Assembly: GCF_900105515.1 (NCBI RefSeq)
Contig: NZ_FNSY01000001.1
Location: forward strand, 6,126,001 to 6,190,000
Source: Streptomyces sp. 2131.1
GTDB taxonomy: Bacteria > Actinomycetota > Actinomycetes > Streptomycetales > Streptomycetaceae
Length of the DNA: 64,000 nt
Direction of reading: 5' to 3'
Part shown: positions 39,686-48,630 of the stretch, piece by piece
Layout: every line of letters starts with the position of its first letter
Numbering within the stretch: the first letter of the stretch is position 1
The notes under the pieces: model-generated
What the model was told of the DNA's origin: nothing
The model's input: only the letters and a program-made list of their open reading frames with translations
The model's database searches: none
Translations under genes and position numbers: made by a program

Positions 39686-40855
39686 ATGCCCAAGACGGCA
39701 TACGTGCGCACCAAGCCGCACCTCAACATCGGCACCATGGGTCACGTCGACCACGGCAAGACCACCCTGACCGCCGCCATCACGAAGGTCCTCAGCGACC
39801 GCGGCACCGGCACCTTCGTCCCCTTCGACCGCATCGACCGCGCGCCCGAGGAGGCGCAGCGCGGCATCACCATCAACATCGCGCACGTCGAGTACGAGAC
39901 CGGCACCCGGCACTACGCGCACGTCGACATGCCCGGCCACGCCGACTACATCAAGAACATGGTCACGGGCGCCGCCCAGCTCGACGGGGCGATCCTCGTC
40001 GTCTCCGCGCTGGACGGGATCATGCCGCAGACCGCCGAGCACGTGCTGCTCGCCCGCCAGGTGGGCGTCGATCACATCGTGGTCGCGCTCAACAAGGCGG
40101 ACGCGGGTGACCCCGAGCTGACCGACCTGGTCGAGCTCGAGGTGCGCGAGCTGCTGTCCGCGCACGGCTACGGCGGCGACACGGTGCCCGTCGTACGGGT
40201 GTCGGGGCTGCGGGCGCTGGAGGGCGACCCACGCTGGACAGGGGCCGTGGAGGCGCTGCTCGACGCCGTCGACACCTATGTACCGTTGCCGGTGCGCTAC
40301 ACCGACGCGCCGTTCCTGCTCCCGGTGGAGACCGTCCTGACCATCACCGGCCGGGGCACGGTCGTCACCGGCGCCGTGGAACGCGGCACGGTCCGGGTGG
40401 GCGACCGGGTGACGGTGCTCGGCGCGGACACCGACACGGTCGTCACCGGCCTGGAGACCTTCGGGAAGCCGATGGAGTCGGCCGAGGCCGGTGACAACGT
40501 CGCGCTGCTGCTGCGCGGCGTCGAGCGCGACCGCGTGCGCCGCGGCCATGTCGTCGCGGCGCCGGGCAGCGTCACCCCCAGCCGGCGCTTCACCGCGCAG
40601 GTGTACGTCCTGTCGGGGCGCGAGGGAGGCCGCACCACCCCGGTCGCCACCGGCTACCGGCCGCAGTTCTACATCCGCACGGCCGACGTGGTCGGCGACG
40701 TGGACCTCGGCGGGGCGGGGATCGCGCGGCCCGGGGAGACGGTGACCATGACCGTCGAGCTGGGCCGTGACATCCCGCTGGAGCCGGGCCTCGGCTTCGC
40801 GATCCGCGAGGGCGGCCGCACGGTCGGCGCGGGCACGGTCACGGAGCTGCTCTGA
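39686..40855 (+). CDS. tuf3: Divergent elongation factor Tu (EF-Tu3 type)
   Basis: 389 residues with complete EF-Tu motifs: GHVDHGKTT, DMPGHADY, NKAD, RGITIN, YRPQFYIRT and FAIREGGRTVGAGTV. It clearly deviates from the major Tuf1 sequence (KTAYVRTKPHLNIGTMG start, FDRIDRAPEEAQ instead of KYDEID-like). It stands alone, not after fus or ribosomal protein genes. Several streptomycetes have such an extra tuf3, reported as linked to stringent conditions. Residues linked to elfamycin sensitivity (Gln in MPQT, Ala in FAIREGG) look wild type. AAGGA lies seven bases before the ATG. Confidence 0.93.
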   Translation: MPKTAYVRTKPHLNIGTMGHVDHGKTTLTAAITKVLSDRGTGTFVPFDRIDRAPEEAQRGITINIAHVEYETGTRHYAHVDMPGHADYIKNMVTGAAQLDGAILVVSALDGIMPQTAEHVLLARQVGVDHIVVALNKADAGDPELTDLVELEVRELLSAHGYGGDTVPVVRVSGLRALEGDPRWTGAVEALLDAVDTYVPLPVRYTDAPFLLPVETVLTITGRGTVVTGAVERGTVRVGDRVTVLGADTDTVVTGLETFGKPMESAEAGDNVALLLRGVERDRVRRGHVVAAPGSVTPSRRFTAQVYVLSGREGGRTTPVATGYRPQFYIRTADVVGDVDLGGAGIARPGETVTMTVELGRDIPLEPGLGFAIREGGRTVGAGTVTELL

Positions 40856-40869
40856 GCCGTACGAGGAAG

Positions 40870-40909
40870 GTGGGCCCGCCGCCCCGGACACCCGGGGCGG
40901 CGGGCCCAC
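40870..40909. terminator. tuf3 terminator, 18-bp perfect stem
   Basis: Inverted repeat starting GTGGGCCCGCCGCCC with a 4-base loop, 14 bases after the tuf3 stop and directly before the next gene. Confidence 0.88.
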
Positions 40910-40923
40910 CGCACAATGGGGGA

Positions 40924-41769
40924 GTGAACGAGTCGATACCCGTCATCCGCGACGTGGACCACGGCACCGCACGCCTCCTCCCCGACGTGGACCGGGAACG
41001 CGCCTGGCTGCTCACGGTCGACGGCGCGCCGCAGTCCTACGTCGACCTGGACGCGCCCGAGCACCTGGAGTTCGAGTACGTCAGGCGGCTCGGCCATGTC
41101 GTGGACTGCGCGGCGGAACCGGGCGAGCCGCTGGACGTCCTGCACCTGGGCGGCGGCGGCCTCACGCTGCCCCGCTACGTCGCCGCCACCCGTCCCGGCT
41201 CCCGGCAGCAGGTCGCGGACGCGGACCGCGGGCTGCTCGGCCTCGTCGCCGAGCACCTGCCGCTGCCCGACGACGCCGGCATCACCGTGCACGCGGCGGA
41301 CGCCCGCGCGCGGCTGGAGGAGACGGCCCCCGGCTCGCTGGACCTGCTGATCGCTGACGTCTTCGGCGGTTCCCGGGTTCCCGCACACCTCACCACCGTG
41401 CCCTACGCCCGGGCCGCGGCGCGGGCGCTGCGGCCGGACGGGATCTATGCCGCCAACCTCGCGGACGGGCCGCCCTTCGGCTTCCTGCGCTCGCAACTGG
41501 CCACGTTCGCCGCCGTCTTCGGCGAGCTGGCGCTGATCGCTGAGCCGGGCGTGCTGCGCGGCCGACGCTTCGGCAACGTGGTCCTCGTCGCCTCCCGCGC
41601 CCCGTTCGACATACGGGCCCTGGCCCGCCGGTGCGCGGGGGACGCGTTCGCGGCGCGGGTGGAGCACGGGGAGGCGCTGGAGGCGTTCGTCAACGGGGCC
41701 CGGCCGGTCGGCGACGAGGACGCGGTCCCCTCACCCGAGCCGCCCGACGGCGCCTTCAGCCTCGGCTGA
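40924..41769 (+). CDS. Spermidine synthase-like methyltransferase-fold protein
   Basis: 281 residues from GTG. It has a Rossmann-type nucleotide-binding core with LDVLHLGGGGLTLPRYVA, then DARARLEE...LDLLIADVFGG and VPYARAAARALRPDGIYAANL, the SpeE-like arrangement. The start reads VNESIPVIRDVDHGTARLLPD with PQSYVDLDAPEHLEFEYVRR, where true SpeE has the substrate loop. In actinobacteria these proteins are often annotated as spermidine synthases without proof of polyamine activity. Its last 39 bases overlap the convergent MFS gene. Confidence 0.75.
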   Translation: MNESIPVIRDVDHGTARLLPDVDRERAWLLTVDGAPQSYVDLDAPEHLEFEYVRRLGHVVDCAAEPGEPLDVLHLGGGGLTLPRYVAATRPGSRQQVADADRGLLGLVAEHLPLPDDAGITVHAADARARLEETAPGSLDLLIADVFGGSRVPAHLTTVPYARAAARALRPDGIYAANLADGPPFGFLRSQLATFAAVFGELALIAEPGVLRGRRFGNVVLVASRAPFDIRALARRCAGDAFAARVEHGEALEAFVNGARPVGDEDAVPSPEPPDGAFSLG

Positions 41770-43044
41770 GGTGGGCGGGACGAGCGGGGCGGCGGCCACC
41801 TCGACCGAATCGGACCTGCGGGTCAGGTTGCGTACGTCCGGCACGAACAGCACCGCACCCGTGACCAGCACGACCAGGCCCGCGCACCCCCAGAGCGCCT
41901 GGCTGCGCCCGACCAGCGACTCGACCGGTCCGGCGAGCGCTGTGGCGACGGGCACCATGGCCACCGAGCCGAACCAGTCGTAGGCGGAGACGCGCGACAG
42001 CTTCTCCTCGGGGATCTCCTGGTGCATGGCCGTCATCCAGGAGACGCCGAACACCTCGATCGCCGTACCGCTGACGAACATCACCACGCAGAGCGAGGTC
42101 GCGGAGAGCGGCACGGCGAGCCCGGCCGACGGCAGGGCGAGCGGGAAGACGCAGAGCGTTCCGGCCAGCAGCAGCCGGCGCGGCTTCCACCGCATCATCA
42201 GCAGCGCCCCGGCCAGGTTGCCGACGCCGAAAGCGGCGAGCGCGAAGCCCCAGGGGCGTGCGCCGCCGAGCGAGTCCCGGGCGACCAGCGGGCCGTAGAC
42301 CGCCTCGGCCGCTCCGACGGCGGCGACCACCACGGAGAACTGGGCGACGACGGCCCACAGCCACGGCCGGCCGGTGAACTCCTTCCAGCCGTCCCGCAGG
42401 TCGGCGAGCAGCCCGCCCCCCGGCTCGCGCTCCGGGATGTGGCTGACGTCGAGGAAGGCGCGCAGGGCCCCGGCGACCGCGAAGGCCGCGGCGTCCACGG
42501 CGAGCACCCAGCCCGGGTCCATCGCCGCGATCATCGCGCCGCCGAGGGCGGCACCACCGATCGCCGCCCCCTGCGTGGACATCCGGAACAGGGCGAAGGC
42601 GCGGCTCGCCTGCTCGCCGCTGACGCTCGACATCAGCATGCCCTCGGCGGCCGGGCTGAAGAAGGCCTGCCCGGTGCCGCACAGCGCGGTGAGCAGCATC
42701 ATCTGCCACAGCTGGGGATCGCCGGCCAGGACCAGCAGGGCGAAGAGGCCCTGCGAGACGCAGTTGAGGGTGTTGGCCGCGACCATCACCCGGTGACGGG
42801 GCAGCCGGTCCGCGATCGCCCCGCCGATCAGCAGGAAGAGCACCAGCGGCACGGTCCTTGCGGCCGCGACGAGACCGACGTCACCGCCGCCGCCGCCCGC
42901 CTGCAGAACCGCGAACGCCGCCGCGATCAGCGCGCCGTGGGTACCCAGGGCGGTGATGATCGAGGCGGCGGTCAGCAGCCTGTAGTTGCGGCCCGCCGGG
43001 ACGGGTCGGGTGGAGCGGGAGGCGGGGGCGGCTGCGTCGGTCAC
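41731..43044 (-). CDS. MFS transporter (MFS_3, enterobactin-exporter-like)
   Basis: 437 residues, about twelve transmembrane helices, with a loop motif LIGGAIADRLPRHRVMV between helices 2 and 3 (the MFS signature). The closest style is the DHA3/EntS-like exporters of siderophores and drugs. It starts at GTG (VTDAAAPAS), preceded by CCCAAG; the longer frame begins with a TTG and a highly charged stretch. The C-terminus overlaps the convergent SpeE-like gene. The substrate cannot be read from sequence. Confidence 0.83.
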   Translation of the reverse strand: MTDAAAPASRSTRPVPAGRNYRLLTAASIITALGTHGALIAAAFAVLQAGGGGGDVGLVAAARTVPLVLFLLIGGAIADRLPRHRVMVAANTLNCVSQGLFALLVLAGDPQLWQMMLLTALCGTGQAFFSPAAEGMLMSSVSGEQASRAFALFRMSTQGAAIGGAALGGAMIAAMDPGWVLAVDAAAFAVAGALRAFLDVSHIPEREPGGGLLADLRDGWKEFTGRPWLWAVVAQFSVVVAAVGAAEAVYGPLVARDSLGGARPWGFALAAFGVGNLAGALLMMRWKPRRLLLAGTLCVFPLALPSAGLAVPLSATSLCVVMFVSGTAIEVFGVSWMTAMHQEIPEEKLSRVSAYDWFGSVAMVPVATALAGPVESLVGRSQALWGCAGLVVLVTGAVLFVPDVRNLTRRSDSVEVAAAPLVPPTSAEAEGAVGRLG

Positions 43045-43098
43045 CTTGGGACTATCGCGGTCCCGCCCCCGCCCGCGCAAATGGGTTCCCGCAGCGGC

Positions 43099-44190
43099 TC
43101 AGGACTCGGAGTCGGTGTCGGTGATCGGCACGGTGCGCACCGTGCTCAGGATCTTCTGGATCGTCGCGTCGGGCAGTTCGTCGTCGACCCCGGTGACGGC
43201 GTACAGCACCCAGGACGAGAACTCGCCCTTGGTGTTCTTGAACGTGAAGGCGTACGTCTTGCCGTCAGTGGTGCACTTCGACTTCTTCTTGACGTTGGGC
43301 GCCGTCGCGGTGACCAGGCTCCCGGTGAGCCCCGACTTGGTGGTGTACTGCTTGGCCTTGCTGATCTTGATGGACTTCTTCGGCATGTGCTGCGCGAACG
43401 CGGCCCATGCCCAGGTGCCCGCCTCGTTCCGGGCGTTCACATCGGCGTCCTTGGCGCCCTGCGCGCCCCGGGTGCCGGCGCCGGCCAGGCTGTAGTTCTC
43501 CTCGGTGCCGTCCTTGTCGGAGTCCTCCGAGCACCACTTGTCCTTGAGGTCGGCGGGCCCGGTGAAGCCGATGAGCGGCGAACCGTCGCCCTTCTTGTCG
43601 TCCTCGAAGTACGTGAGCACGCTGGGGGGCGAGACCTTCCAGTCGCCGGGCACGTCGAACTGCGTGCCCCACTTCGGGTTGGTGACGACCTTCCAGCCCG
43701 CGATCTGCGGCTTGGCCTCGTCGTCGCCGCCGCGCGGGTTGGCCTCGGAGACGGACGGGGACGGCTTGGCGGGCGCGGACGACTTCTTGTCGTCGGCGAC
43801 GTTCTTGGAGTCCTTGTCGTCGTCCTTGTTCAGCACGATGACGCCGGTGACCGCGGCGGCCACCACGACCGCGGTCGCGGCCACGATCGCCACGACCGTC
43901 GTCTTCTTCTTGTTGCCGTCGCCGCCGCCGGGCTGCGGAGCGCCGGGAGGCCCGGGCACCGCGTACTGCGGGGCCGTCGGCTGCTGGTACGGGTTGGGCT
44001 GTCCATAGCCCCCCTGCCCGCCCTGCTGCGGGTAGCCGTACCCGGGCTGCTGGCCCGACGGCTGGCCCTGCTGCTGATATCCCGGCTGCTGATAGGGATT
44101 CGGCTGCTGGTAACCCGGCTGCTGGTACGGGTTCTGATTCTGGTCCTGCGGGTTCTGCTCGCCCCCGGGCGGCTGCTGTCCTGGCCACAT
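43099..44190 (-). CDS. Membrane-anchored protein with Pro/Gln/Tyr-rich N-terminus
   Basis: 363 residues. A cytoplasmic N-terminus has many PYQQPGY-like repeats (about 1-90). One transmembrane helix follows (TTVVAIVAATAVVVAAAVTGVIVL), then an extracytoplasmic domain with two Cys (DKWCSEDS, KSKCTTDG), perhaps a disulfide. This build is frequent in streptomycete envelope proteins of unknown function. The single chain has no enzyme motif. Monocistronic between MFS and thioesterase genes. Confidence 0.65.
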   Translation of the reverse strand: MWPGQQPPGGEQNPQDQNQNPYQQPGYQQPNPYQQPGYQQQGQPSGQQPGYGYPQQGGQGGYGQPNPYQQPTAPQYAVPGPPGAPQPGGGDGNKKKTTVVAIVAATAVVVAAAVTGVIVLNKDDDKDSKNVADDKKSSAPAKPSPSVSEANPRGGDDEAKPQIAGWKVVTNPKWGTQFDVPGDWKVSPPSVLTYFEDDKKGDGSPLIGFTGPADLKDKWCSEDSDKDGTEENYSLAGAGTRGAQGAKDADVNARNEAGTWAWAAFAQHMPKKSIKISKAKQYTTKSGLTGSLVTATAPNVKKKSKCTTDGKTYAFTFKNTKGEFSSWVLYAVTGVDDELPDATIQKILSTVRTVPITDTDSES

Positions 44191-44330
44191 GGCCAGTAAC
44201 GATAGAGGGGCCCAGCCCTGCGTGCTACGGCCGCCCCCGTGTGCGAACGGTGAAGAGCGGGCGGCCGCCGGGCGGGGAGTGGCCGCCGAGGCATGGCCAA
44301 AGTCTCCTACTCGTGAGTAACATCTCGCCC

Positions 44331-44783
44331 ATGAGCGCTGAACAGATGACCGCGGGCGAGATGCTCGCAGCGACGGTCCCCATGGTCCGGACCCTCAACC
44401 TCGAATTCCTGGAGTCCACCGCCGAGCGAGCGGTGATCCGCATGCCGGACCAGGCCGATTACCACAACCACGTCGGTGGACCCCATGCCGGAGCCATGTT
44501 CACGCTGGCGGAATCGGCGAGCGGCGCGATAGTCATCGCCGCGTTCGGCGACCAGCTGGGCCGGGCCGTGCCGCTCGCGGTGAGCGCCGAGATCGGCTAC
44601 AAGAAGCTGGCCATGGGCGAGGTCACCGCCACCGCCGTGCTCGGCCGCCCCGCCGCCGAGGTCGTCGCCGAACTCGACGCGGGCGAGCGCCCCGAGTTCC
44701 CGGTGACCGTGGAGATCCGGCGCGGAGACGGCGCCGTGACCGGCGAGATGACCGTGGTCTGGACCCTGCGCCCCAACTCCTGA
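44331..44783 (+). CDS. DUF4442/hotdog-fold thioesterase-like protein
   Basis: 150 residues. Hotdog-fold pattern: NHVGGPHAGAMFTLAESASGAIV matches the HxGxxFTLAE region of PaaI/YiiD-type thioesterases (DUF4442), and a beta strand RAVPLAVSAEIGYKKLAMGEV follows. Predicted acyl-CoA or acyl-protein hydrolase or binding protein. The ATG at 44331 is the family-like start; an upstream GTG (VSNISP) is possible. Confidence 0.75.
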   Translation: MSAEQMTAGEMLAATVPMVRTLNLEFLESTAERAVIRMPDQADYHNHVGGPHAGAMFTLAESASGAIVIAAFGDQLGRAVPLAVSAEIGYKKLAMGEVTATAVLGRPAAEVVAELDAGERPEFPVTVEIRRGDGAVTGEMTVVWTLRPNS

Positions 44784-44793
44784 CCCGTGCGAC

Positions 44794-44835
44794 CGAAGGG
44801 CCGCCCCGCGCCGGCCGGTGCCGGGCGGCCCTTCG
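44794..44835. terminator. Hairpin after DUF4442 gene
   Basis: Perfect 13-bp stem (CGAAGGGCCGCCC and complement) with a 16-base loop, 10 bases after the stop codon. Confidence 0.75.
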
Positions 44836-44930
44836 CGCTGTCCGGCCCGGCGGTGCTGAGGGTAGGCTTCCCGCGGTGCGCCGAGGAGTTGTCCGGCGGG
44901 CGACAGGACATCACACGTAAGGAAACGGCG

Positions 44931-45593
44931 TTGCACATCCAGGAGTGGCTGGAGACCGTCCCCGCGATCAGCGTGTACGTCCTGGTGGGCGTCGTCATCG
45001 GGCTGGAGAGCCTGGGCATCCCGCTGCCCGGCGAGATCGTCCTGATCAGCGCCGCGCTGCTGGCCGCGAGCCACGACGGCATCAACCCCTGGATCCTGGG
45101 GGCCTGCGCCACCGCCGGGGCCGTGATCGGCGACTCGATCGGTTACGCCATCGGCCGCAAGGGCGGACGGCCGCTACTGGCCTGGCTGGGCGGAAAGTTC
45201 CCCAAGCACTTCGGCGAGAGCCAGATCGCCATGGCCGAGCGCTCCTTCCAGAAGTGGGGCATGTGGGCCGTCTTCTTCGGCCGCTTCGTCGCGCTGCTGC
45301 GCATCTTCGCGGGGCCGCTGGCCGGTGTGCTGCACATGCCGTACTGGAAATTCCTCGTCGCCAACGTGCTCGGCGGGATCGCCTGGGCGGGCGGCACCAC
45401 CGCCGTCATCTACTCGGTGGGCGTTGTCGCCGAGGCCTGGCTGAAGCGTTTCTCCTACCTCGGCCTGGCCATCGCGGTCCTGATCGGCCTCGCCTCGATG
45501 CTCGTGCTCAAGAACCGCGCCAAGAAGGCCGCCGCCGCGCACTCCGAGGCGGCCGCCGAGCCGGAACCGGGGACCGTGCCGGTCGCCGACTGA
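44931..45593 (+). CDS. DedA-family membrane protein
   Basis: 220 residues from TTG with AAGGA seven bases upstream. DedA features: LESLGIPLPGEIVLISAALLA, then GDSIGYAIGRKGGRPLL and FFGRFVALLRIFAGPLAGVLHMPYWKF (the conserved F.GRF.P.xR-type motif). About five helices. DedA proteins are implicated in membrane potential homeostasis and undecaprenyl phosphate/phospholipid flipping. Alone between hairpin and convergent gamma-CA gene. Confidence 0.88.
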   Translation: MHIQEWLETVPAISVYVLVGVVIGLESLGIPLPGEIVLISAALLAASHDGINPWILGACATAGAVIGDSIGYAIGRKGGRPLLAWLGGKFPKHFGESQIAMAERSFQKWGMWAVFFGRFVALLRIFAGPLAGVLHMPYWKFLVANVLGGIAWAGGTTAVIYSVGVVAEAWLKRFSYLGLAIAVLIGLASMLVLKNRAKKAAAAHSEAAAEPEPGTVPVAD

Positions 45594-45606
45594 GCGGGGC
45601 TCCTTC

Positions 45607-46137
45607 TCAGCCCTCGCAGGCTTCGCGGTGGGCCTTGGCCAGCTCCACGTACCCCACCGCGTTGAAGCGGACGCCCTCCAGCTCCTCCTCGGTCAGCTGC
45701 CGCTTCACCTTTGCCGGGACGCCCGCGACCAGGGAGCCCGGCGGCACGCGCATCCCCTGCGGGACCAGGGCCTGCGCCGCGACCAGCGAGCCCGCGCCGA
45801 TGTGGGCGCCGTTGAGGACGGTGGCCCCCATGCCGATCAGCACGTCGTCCTCGATGGTGCAGCCGTGCAGGACCGCGTTGTGCCCGACCGAGACGCGTTC
45901 GCCGACCCTCACCTCGAAGCCCGGGTCGACGTGGACGCTGCAGTTGTCCTGGATGTTGGAGTCCGCGCCGATGACGATCGGGCCGCAGTCCGCGCGCAGC
46001 ACCGCCTGGTACCAGAGGCTGGAGCCCGCCGCCATGGTGACGTCGCCGATCGCGACGGAGGTCGGCGCGGTGAACGCGTCCGCGTCGATGGAGGGCTCCT
46101 TGCCGCCCATGCCCATGATCAGCGCCTGCTCCGCCAT
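45607..46137 (-). CDS. Gamma-carbonic anhydrase-family hexapeptide protein
   Basis: 176 residues. Left-handed beta-helix repeats include IQDNCSVHVDPG and VSVGHNAVLHGCTIEDDVLIGMGATVLNGA, which give the three metal-ligand histidines of the gamma-CA family (PaaY/YrdA-like). The usual short C-terminal helix follows. The role is putative: carbonic anhydrase activity is shown for few members, while PaaY-type proteins are thioesterases. The start (MAEQALIMGMGG) is family-typical. Confidence 0.88.
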   Translation of the reverse strand: MAEQALIMGMGGKEPSIDADAFTAPTSVAIGDVTMAAGSSLWYQAVLRADCGPIVIGADSNIQDNCSVHVDPGFEVRVGERVSVGHNAVLHGCTIEDDVLIGMGATVLNGAHIGAGSLVAAQALVPQGMRVPPGSLVAGVPAKVKRQLTEEELEGVRFNAVGYVELAKAHREACEG

Positions 46138-46303
46138 CGCGCGTTCCTCCGTGCTCCGGTGCCGTGGGTCGCGGGGGCCACGGTGACAGCCGGCCGTCCG
46201 CCGGGGAAACCGTATGCGACGCACCGTCGCCCCGGGACCGTTGGGGTGAAGATCACAGGCCGGGGCCGCCGCCCCTCCCATGGGCGCGGACTACCGTGAG
46301 CGC

Positions 46304-47041
46304 GTGCCCAAGAACCGAGACGCGTTCTCCTCCCTGACCGCTTGGCGGCGGCGCGTCCTGTCCGGGGCCGTCCACCGCTGCTGGCGCTGGGCGCGGGAGG
46401 CGGGCGCGGTCACCGCCGAGCACCCCGGGGGGCTGCGGTTCGCCCGGATCGGCGAGGGCACCCGGCTGGCGTTCCCGCAGGGCACGGTCTTCGGAGAGCC
46501 CTGGATCGAACTGGGCGGCCACTGCATCATCGGCGAGCAGGTGACGCTGACGGCGGGACTCATGCCGGACCTGGACCTCGGCCCCGAGCCGATCCTCACC
46601 CTGGGCGACGGGGTCGTGCTCGGCCGCGGCAGCCACGTCGTCGCCGACACCACGGTGACGATCGGCTCGGACACGTACTGCGGTCCGTACGTCTACATCA
46701 CCTCGACCAACCACAGCTACGACGACCCGCACGAGCCGGTCGGCAAGCAGTGGCCCCGGATGCAGCCCGTGTCCATCGGCCCGGGCTGCTGGATCGGCAC
46801 CGGCGCGGTGATCCTGCCCGGCGCACGCCTCGGCCGCAACGTGGTCGTCGCCGCCGGCGCGGTCGTCCGCGGCGAGGTCCCCGACCGCGCGGTCGTGGCC
46901 GGCGCGCCCGCCCGGGTCGTACGCAGCTGGCACCCCGACAAGGGCTGGCAGCCGCCCCTGCGCACACCGGCCCCGGTGCCGATTCCCGCGGGCGTCACCC
47001 CGGAACAGCTGCTGGCCGTCGCGGAGCTCGAAGAGAGCTGA
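46304..47041 (+). CDS. Hexapeptide-repeat acyltransferase
   Basis: About 245 residues from GTG (VPKNRDAFSSLTAWRRRVL). Left-handed beta-helix of hexapeptide repeats (VTIGSDTYCGPYVYITSTNHSYDDPHEP) with a catalytic-type His in TNHSY and a coenzyme-binding turn PGCWIGTGAVILPGARLG, ending GAPARVVRSW. O-acetyltransferase type (CysE/LacA/NodL fold). The longer ATG start at 46280 has no ribosome-binding site; GTG at 46304 is family-like. Divergent from the gamma-CA gene, with a short gap. Confidence 0.8.
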   Translation: MPKNRDAFSSLTAWRRRVLSGAVHRCWRWAREAGAVTAEHPGGLRFARIGEGTRLAFPQGTVFGEPWIELGGHCIIGEQVTLTAGLMPDLDLGPEPILTLGDGVVLGRGSHVVADTTVTIGSDTYCGPYVYITSTNHSYDDPHEPVGKQWPRMQPVSIGPGCWIGTGAVILPGARLGRNVVVAAGAVVRGEVPDRAVVAGAPARVVRSWHPDKGWQPPLRTPAPVPIPAGVTPEQLLAVAELEES

Positions 47042-47055
47042 CCCGGCCCGCGCGC

Positions 47056-47922
47056 TCACCCGGTCGCCAGCAGCACCGTGCCCACCAGTGCGAGCCCGGC
47101 GCCCGCCGCCTGCACGCCCCGCAGCCGCTCCCTGAGGAAGCCGCGCGCCGCGAGGGCGGTCACCACCGGGTAGAGCGAGGCCAGCACGGCGGCCACGGTG
47201 ATCGGGCCGTGCTGTGCGGCCATCGCGTACGTGCCGTTGGCCGCCACGTCCGCGAGCCCGACGAACGCCAGCGCCGGAAGAGCCGCCCGCACCGCCTCCG
47301 CGCCACCGTCCTCGGGCAGCGCCCGGCCGCCGCGCCGCACCGAGACGTACAGGGCGCCGCCGCCCACCGCGATATTCGTGAGTCGCTGCACGAACAGGGC
47401 CAGGAACAGCCCGGTCACCGTCGTCGACGCCTCGGCGATCAGCGTCATCACGGTCCCGAAGCCGAAAGCCGCCGCCATCGTCAGCAGGATCGCCCGCCGT
47501 TGCACCGGCGCTCCGCGCAGCTGCGGGCCGCCCGCCATCACGATGCCGGCGACGGCGACCGCGACCCCGGCGCCCTGGAGGAGGTCCGGGCGCTCCCCGG
47601 CGATCAGTCCGATGCCCACCGGCACGGCGACGCCGAGCGAACCGAGCGGCGAGACCACGCCCATCGGCCCGAGGGCGAGCGCCTTGTAGAAGCAGAGCAT
47701 CGCCATCGGCCCCACGACCCCCGCCCCGACCGCGAACCAGAGCCGGGGGCTTGCCTCGCTCCAGCCGCCGGTGGCGGTCACGATCACCCCCAGCACCGTC
47801 GCCGCGATGATCTGCGAGACCACGACCACCGTGAGGGCGGGCGTGCGCCGGGTCAGCAGGCCGCCCCCGAAGTCGGCCAGTCCCCACAGGAGGCTCGTGG
47901 CCAGGGCGAACAACGCGGTCAT
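47056..47922 (-). CDS. EamA/DMT-superfamily transporter
   Basis: 288 residues, ten hydrophobic segments arranged as two repeats of five (MTALFALATSLLWGLADFGGG..., second repeat from about 150), the EamA layout. Likely exports metabolites or amino acids. Divergent from an XRE/cupin regulator gene with 92 bases between, a common pair in which the regulator controls the transporter. Confidence 0.83.
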   Translation of the reverse strand: MTALFALATSLLWGLADFGGGLLTRRTPALTVVVVSQIIAATVLGVIVTATGGWSEASPRLWFAVGAGVVGPMAMLCFYKALALGPMGVVSPLGSLGVAVPVGIGLIAGERPDLLQGAGVAVAVAGIVMAGGPQLRGAPVQRRAILLTMAAAFGFGTVMTLIAEASTTVTGLFLALFVQRLTNIAVGGGALYVSVRRGGRALPEDGGAEAVRAALPALAFVGLADVAANGTYAMAAQHGPITVAAVLASLYPVVTALAARGFLRERLRGVQAAGAGLALVGTVLLATG

Positions 47923-48014
47923 CGGTGCCTCGCAGTACAGTTCGGCGAACGGGTGGGTACACCACACCGTAGTACAGGATGCTCGACGAGTTCATACAAA
48001 ATATTGGACGGAAC

Positions 48015-48587
48015 GTGACTGACCTCGATCAGCTGACCCAGTCCCTCGCGCGCAACCTCAAGCGCTGGCGCGGGGAGCGAGGCTTCACCCTGGACCAGTT
48101 GGCGGCCCGTGCCGGAGTCAGCCGCGGCATGATCATCCAGATCGAGCAGGCCCGCACCAACCCCAGTGTCGGCACCACGGTCAAGCTGGCCGACGCGCTC
48201 GGCGTCAGCATCACCACGCTCCTGGACTACGAACAGGGCTCCCCGGTCCGCCTGGTCCCCGCCGACCAGGCCGTACGCCTGTGGTCCAACGATGCGGGCA
48301 GCGCCACCAAGCTGCTGGTCGGCACGGAGGCCCGAGGCCCCCTCGAACTCTGGTCCTGGCGGCTGATGCCCGGCGACGGCAGCCGGTCCGACCCGCACCC
48401 GGAGGGCACGGTCGAACTGCTCCACGTCACCGCCGGCGCCCTCACGCTCGTCGTCGACGACATCTCGTACGCCGTCCCCGCCGGCACCTCCGCCACCTTC
48501 GAGGCGCACCACCCGCACGCCTACCGCAACGAGGGCGCCGAACCGGTCGAACTCACCATGGCCGTAAGCATTCCGCCCGTCAGATGA
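48015..48587 (+). CDS. XRE-family regulator with cupin domain
   Basis: 190 residues from GTG. The N-terminal Xre helix-turn-helix is FTLDQLAARAGVSRGMIIQIEQARTNPSVGTTVKLADALG, and the C-terminal cupin_2 domain is HPEGTVELLHVTAGALTLVVDD. HTH-cupin regulators sense small molecules and usually act on neighbouring genes, here the divergent EamA transporter. The intergenic region has AT-rich stretches (ACAAAATATTGG) suited to a promoter-operator. Confidence 0.87.
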   Translation: MTDLDQLTQSLARNLKRWRGERGFTLDQLAARAGVSRGMIIQIEQARTNPSVGTTVKLADALGVSITTLLDYEQGSPVRLVPADQAVRLWSNDAGSATKLLVGTEARGPLELWSWRLMPGDGSRSDPHPEGTVELLHVTAGALTLVVDDISYAVPAGTSATFEAHHPHAYRNEGAEPVELTMAVSIPPVR

Positions 48588-48630
48588 GACGCCGCACACC
48601 CCCGCGTACGGTGCTGTTAGCGTGACGCGC

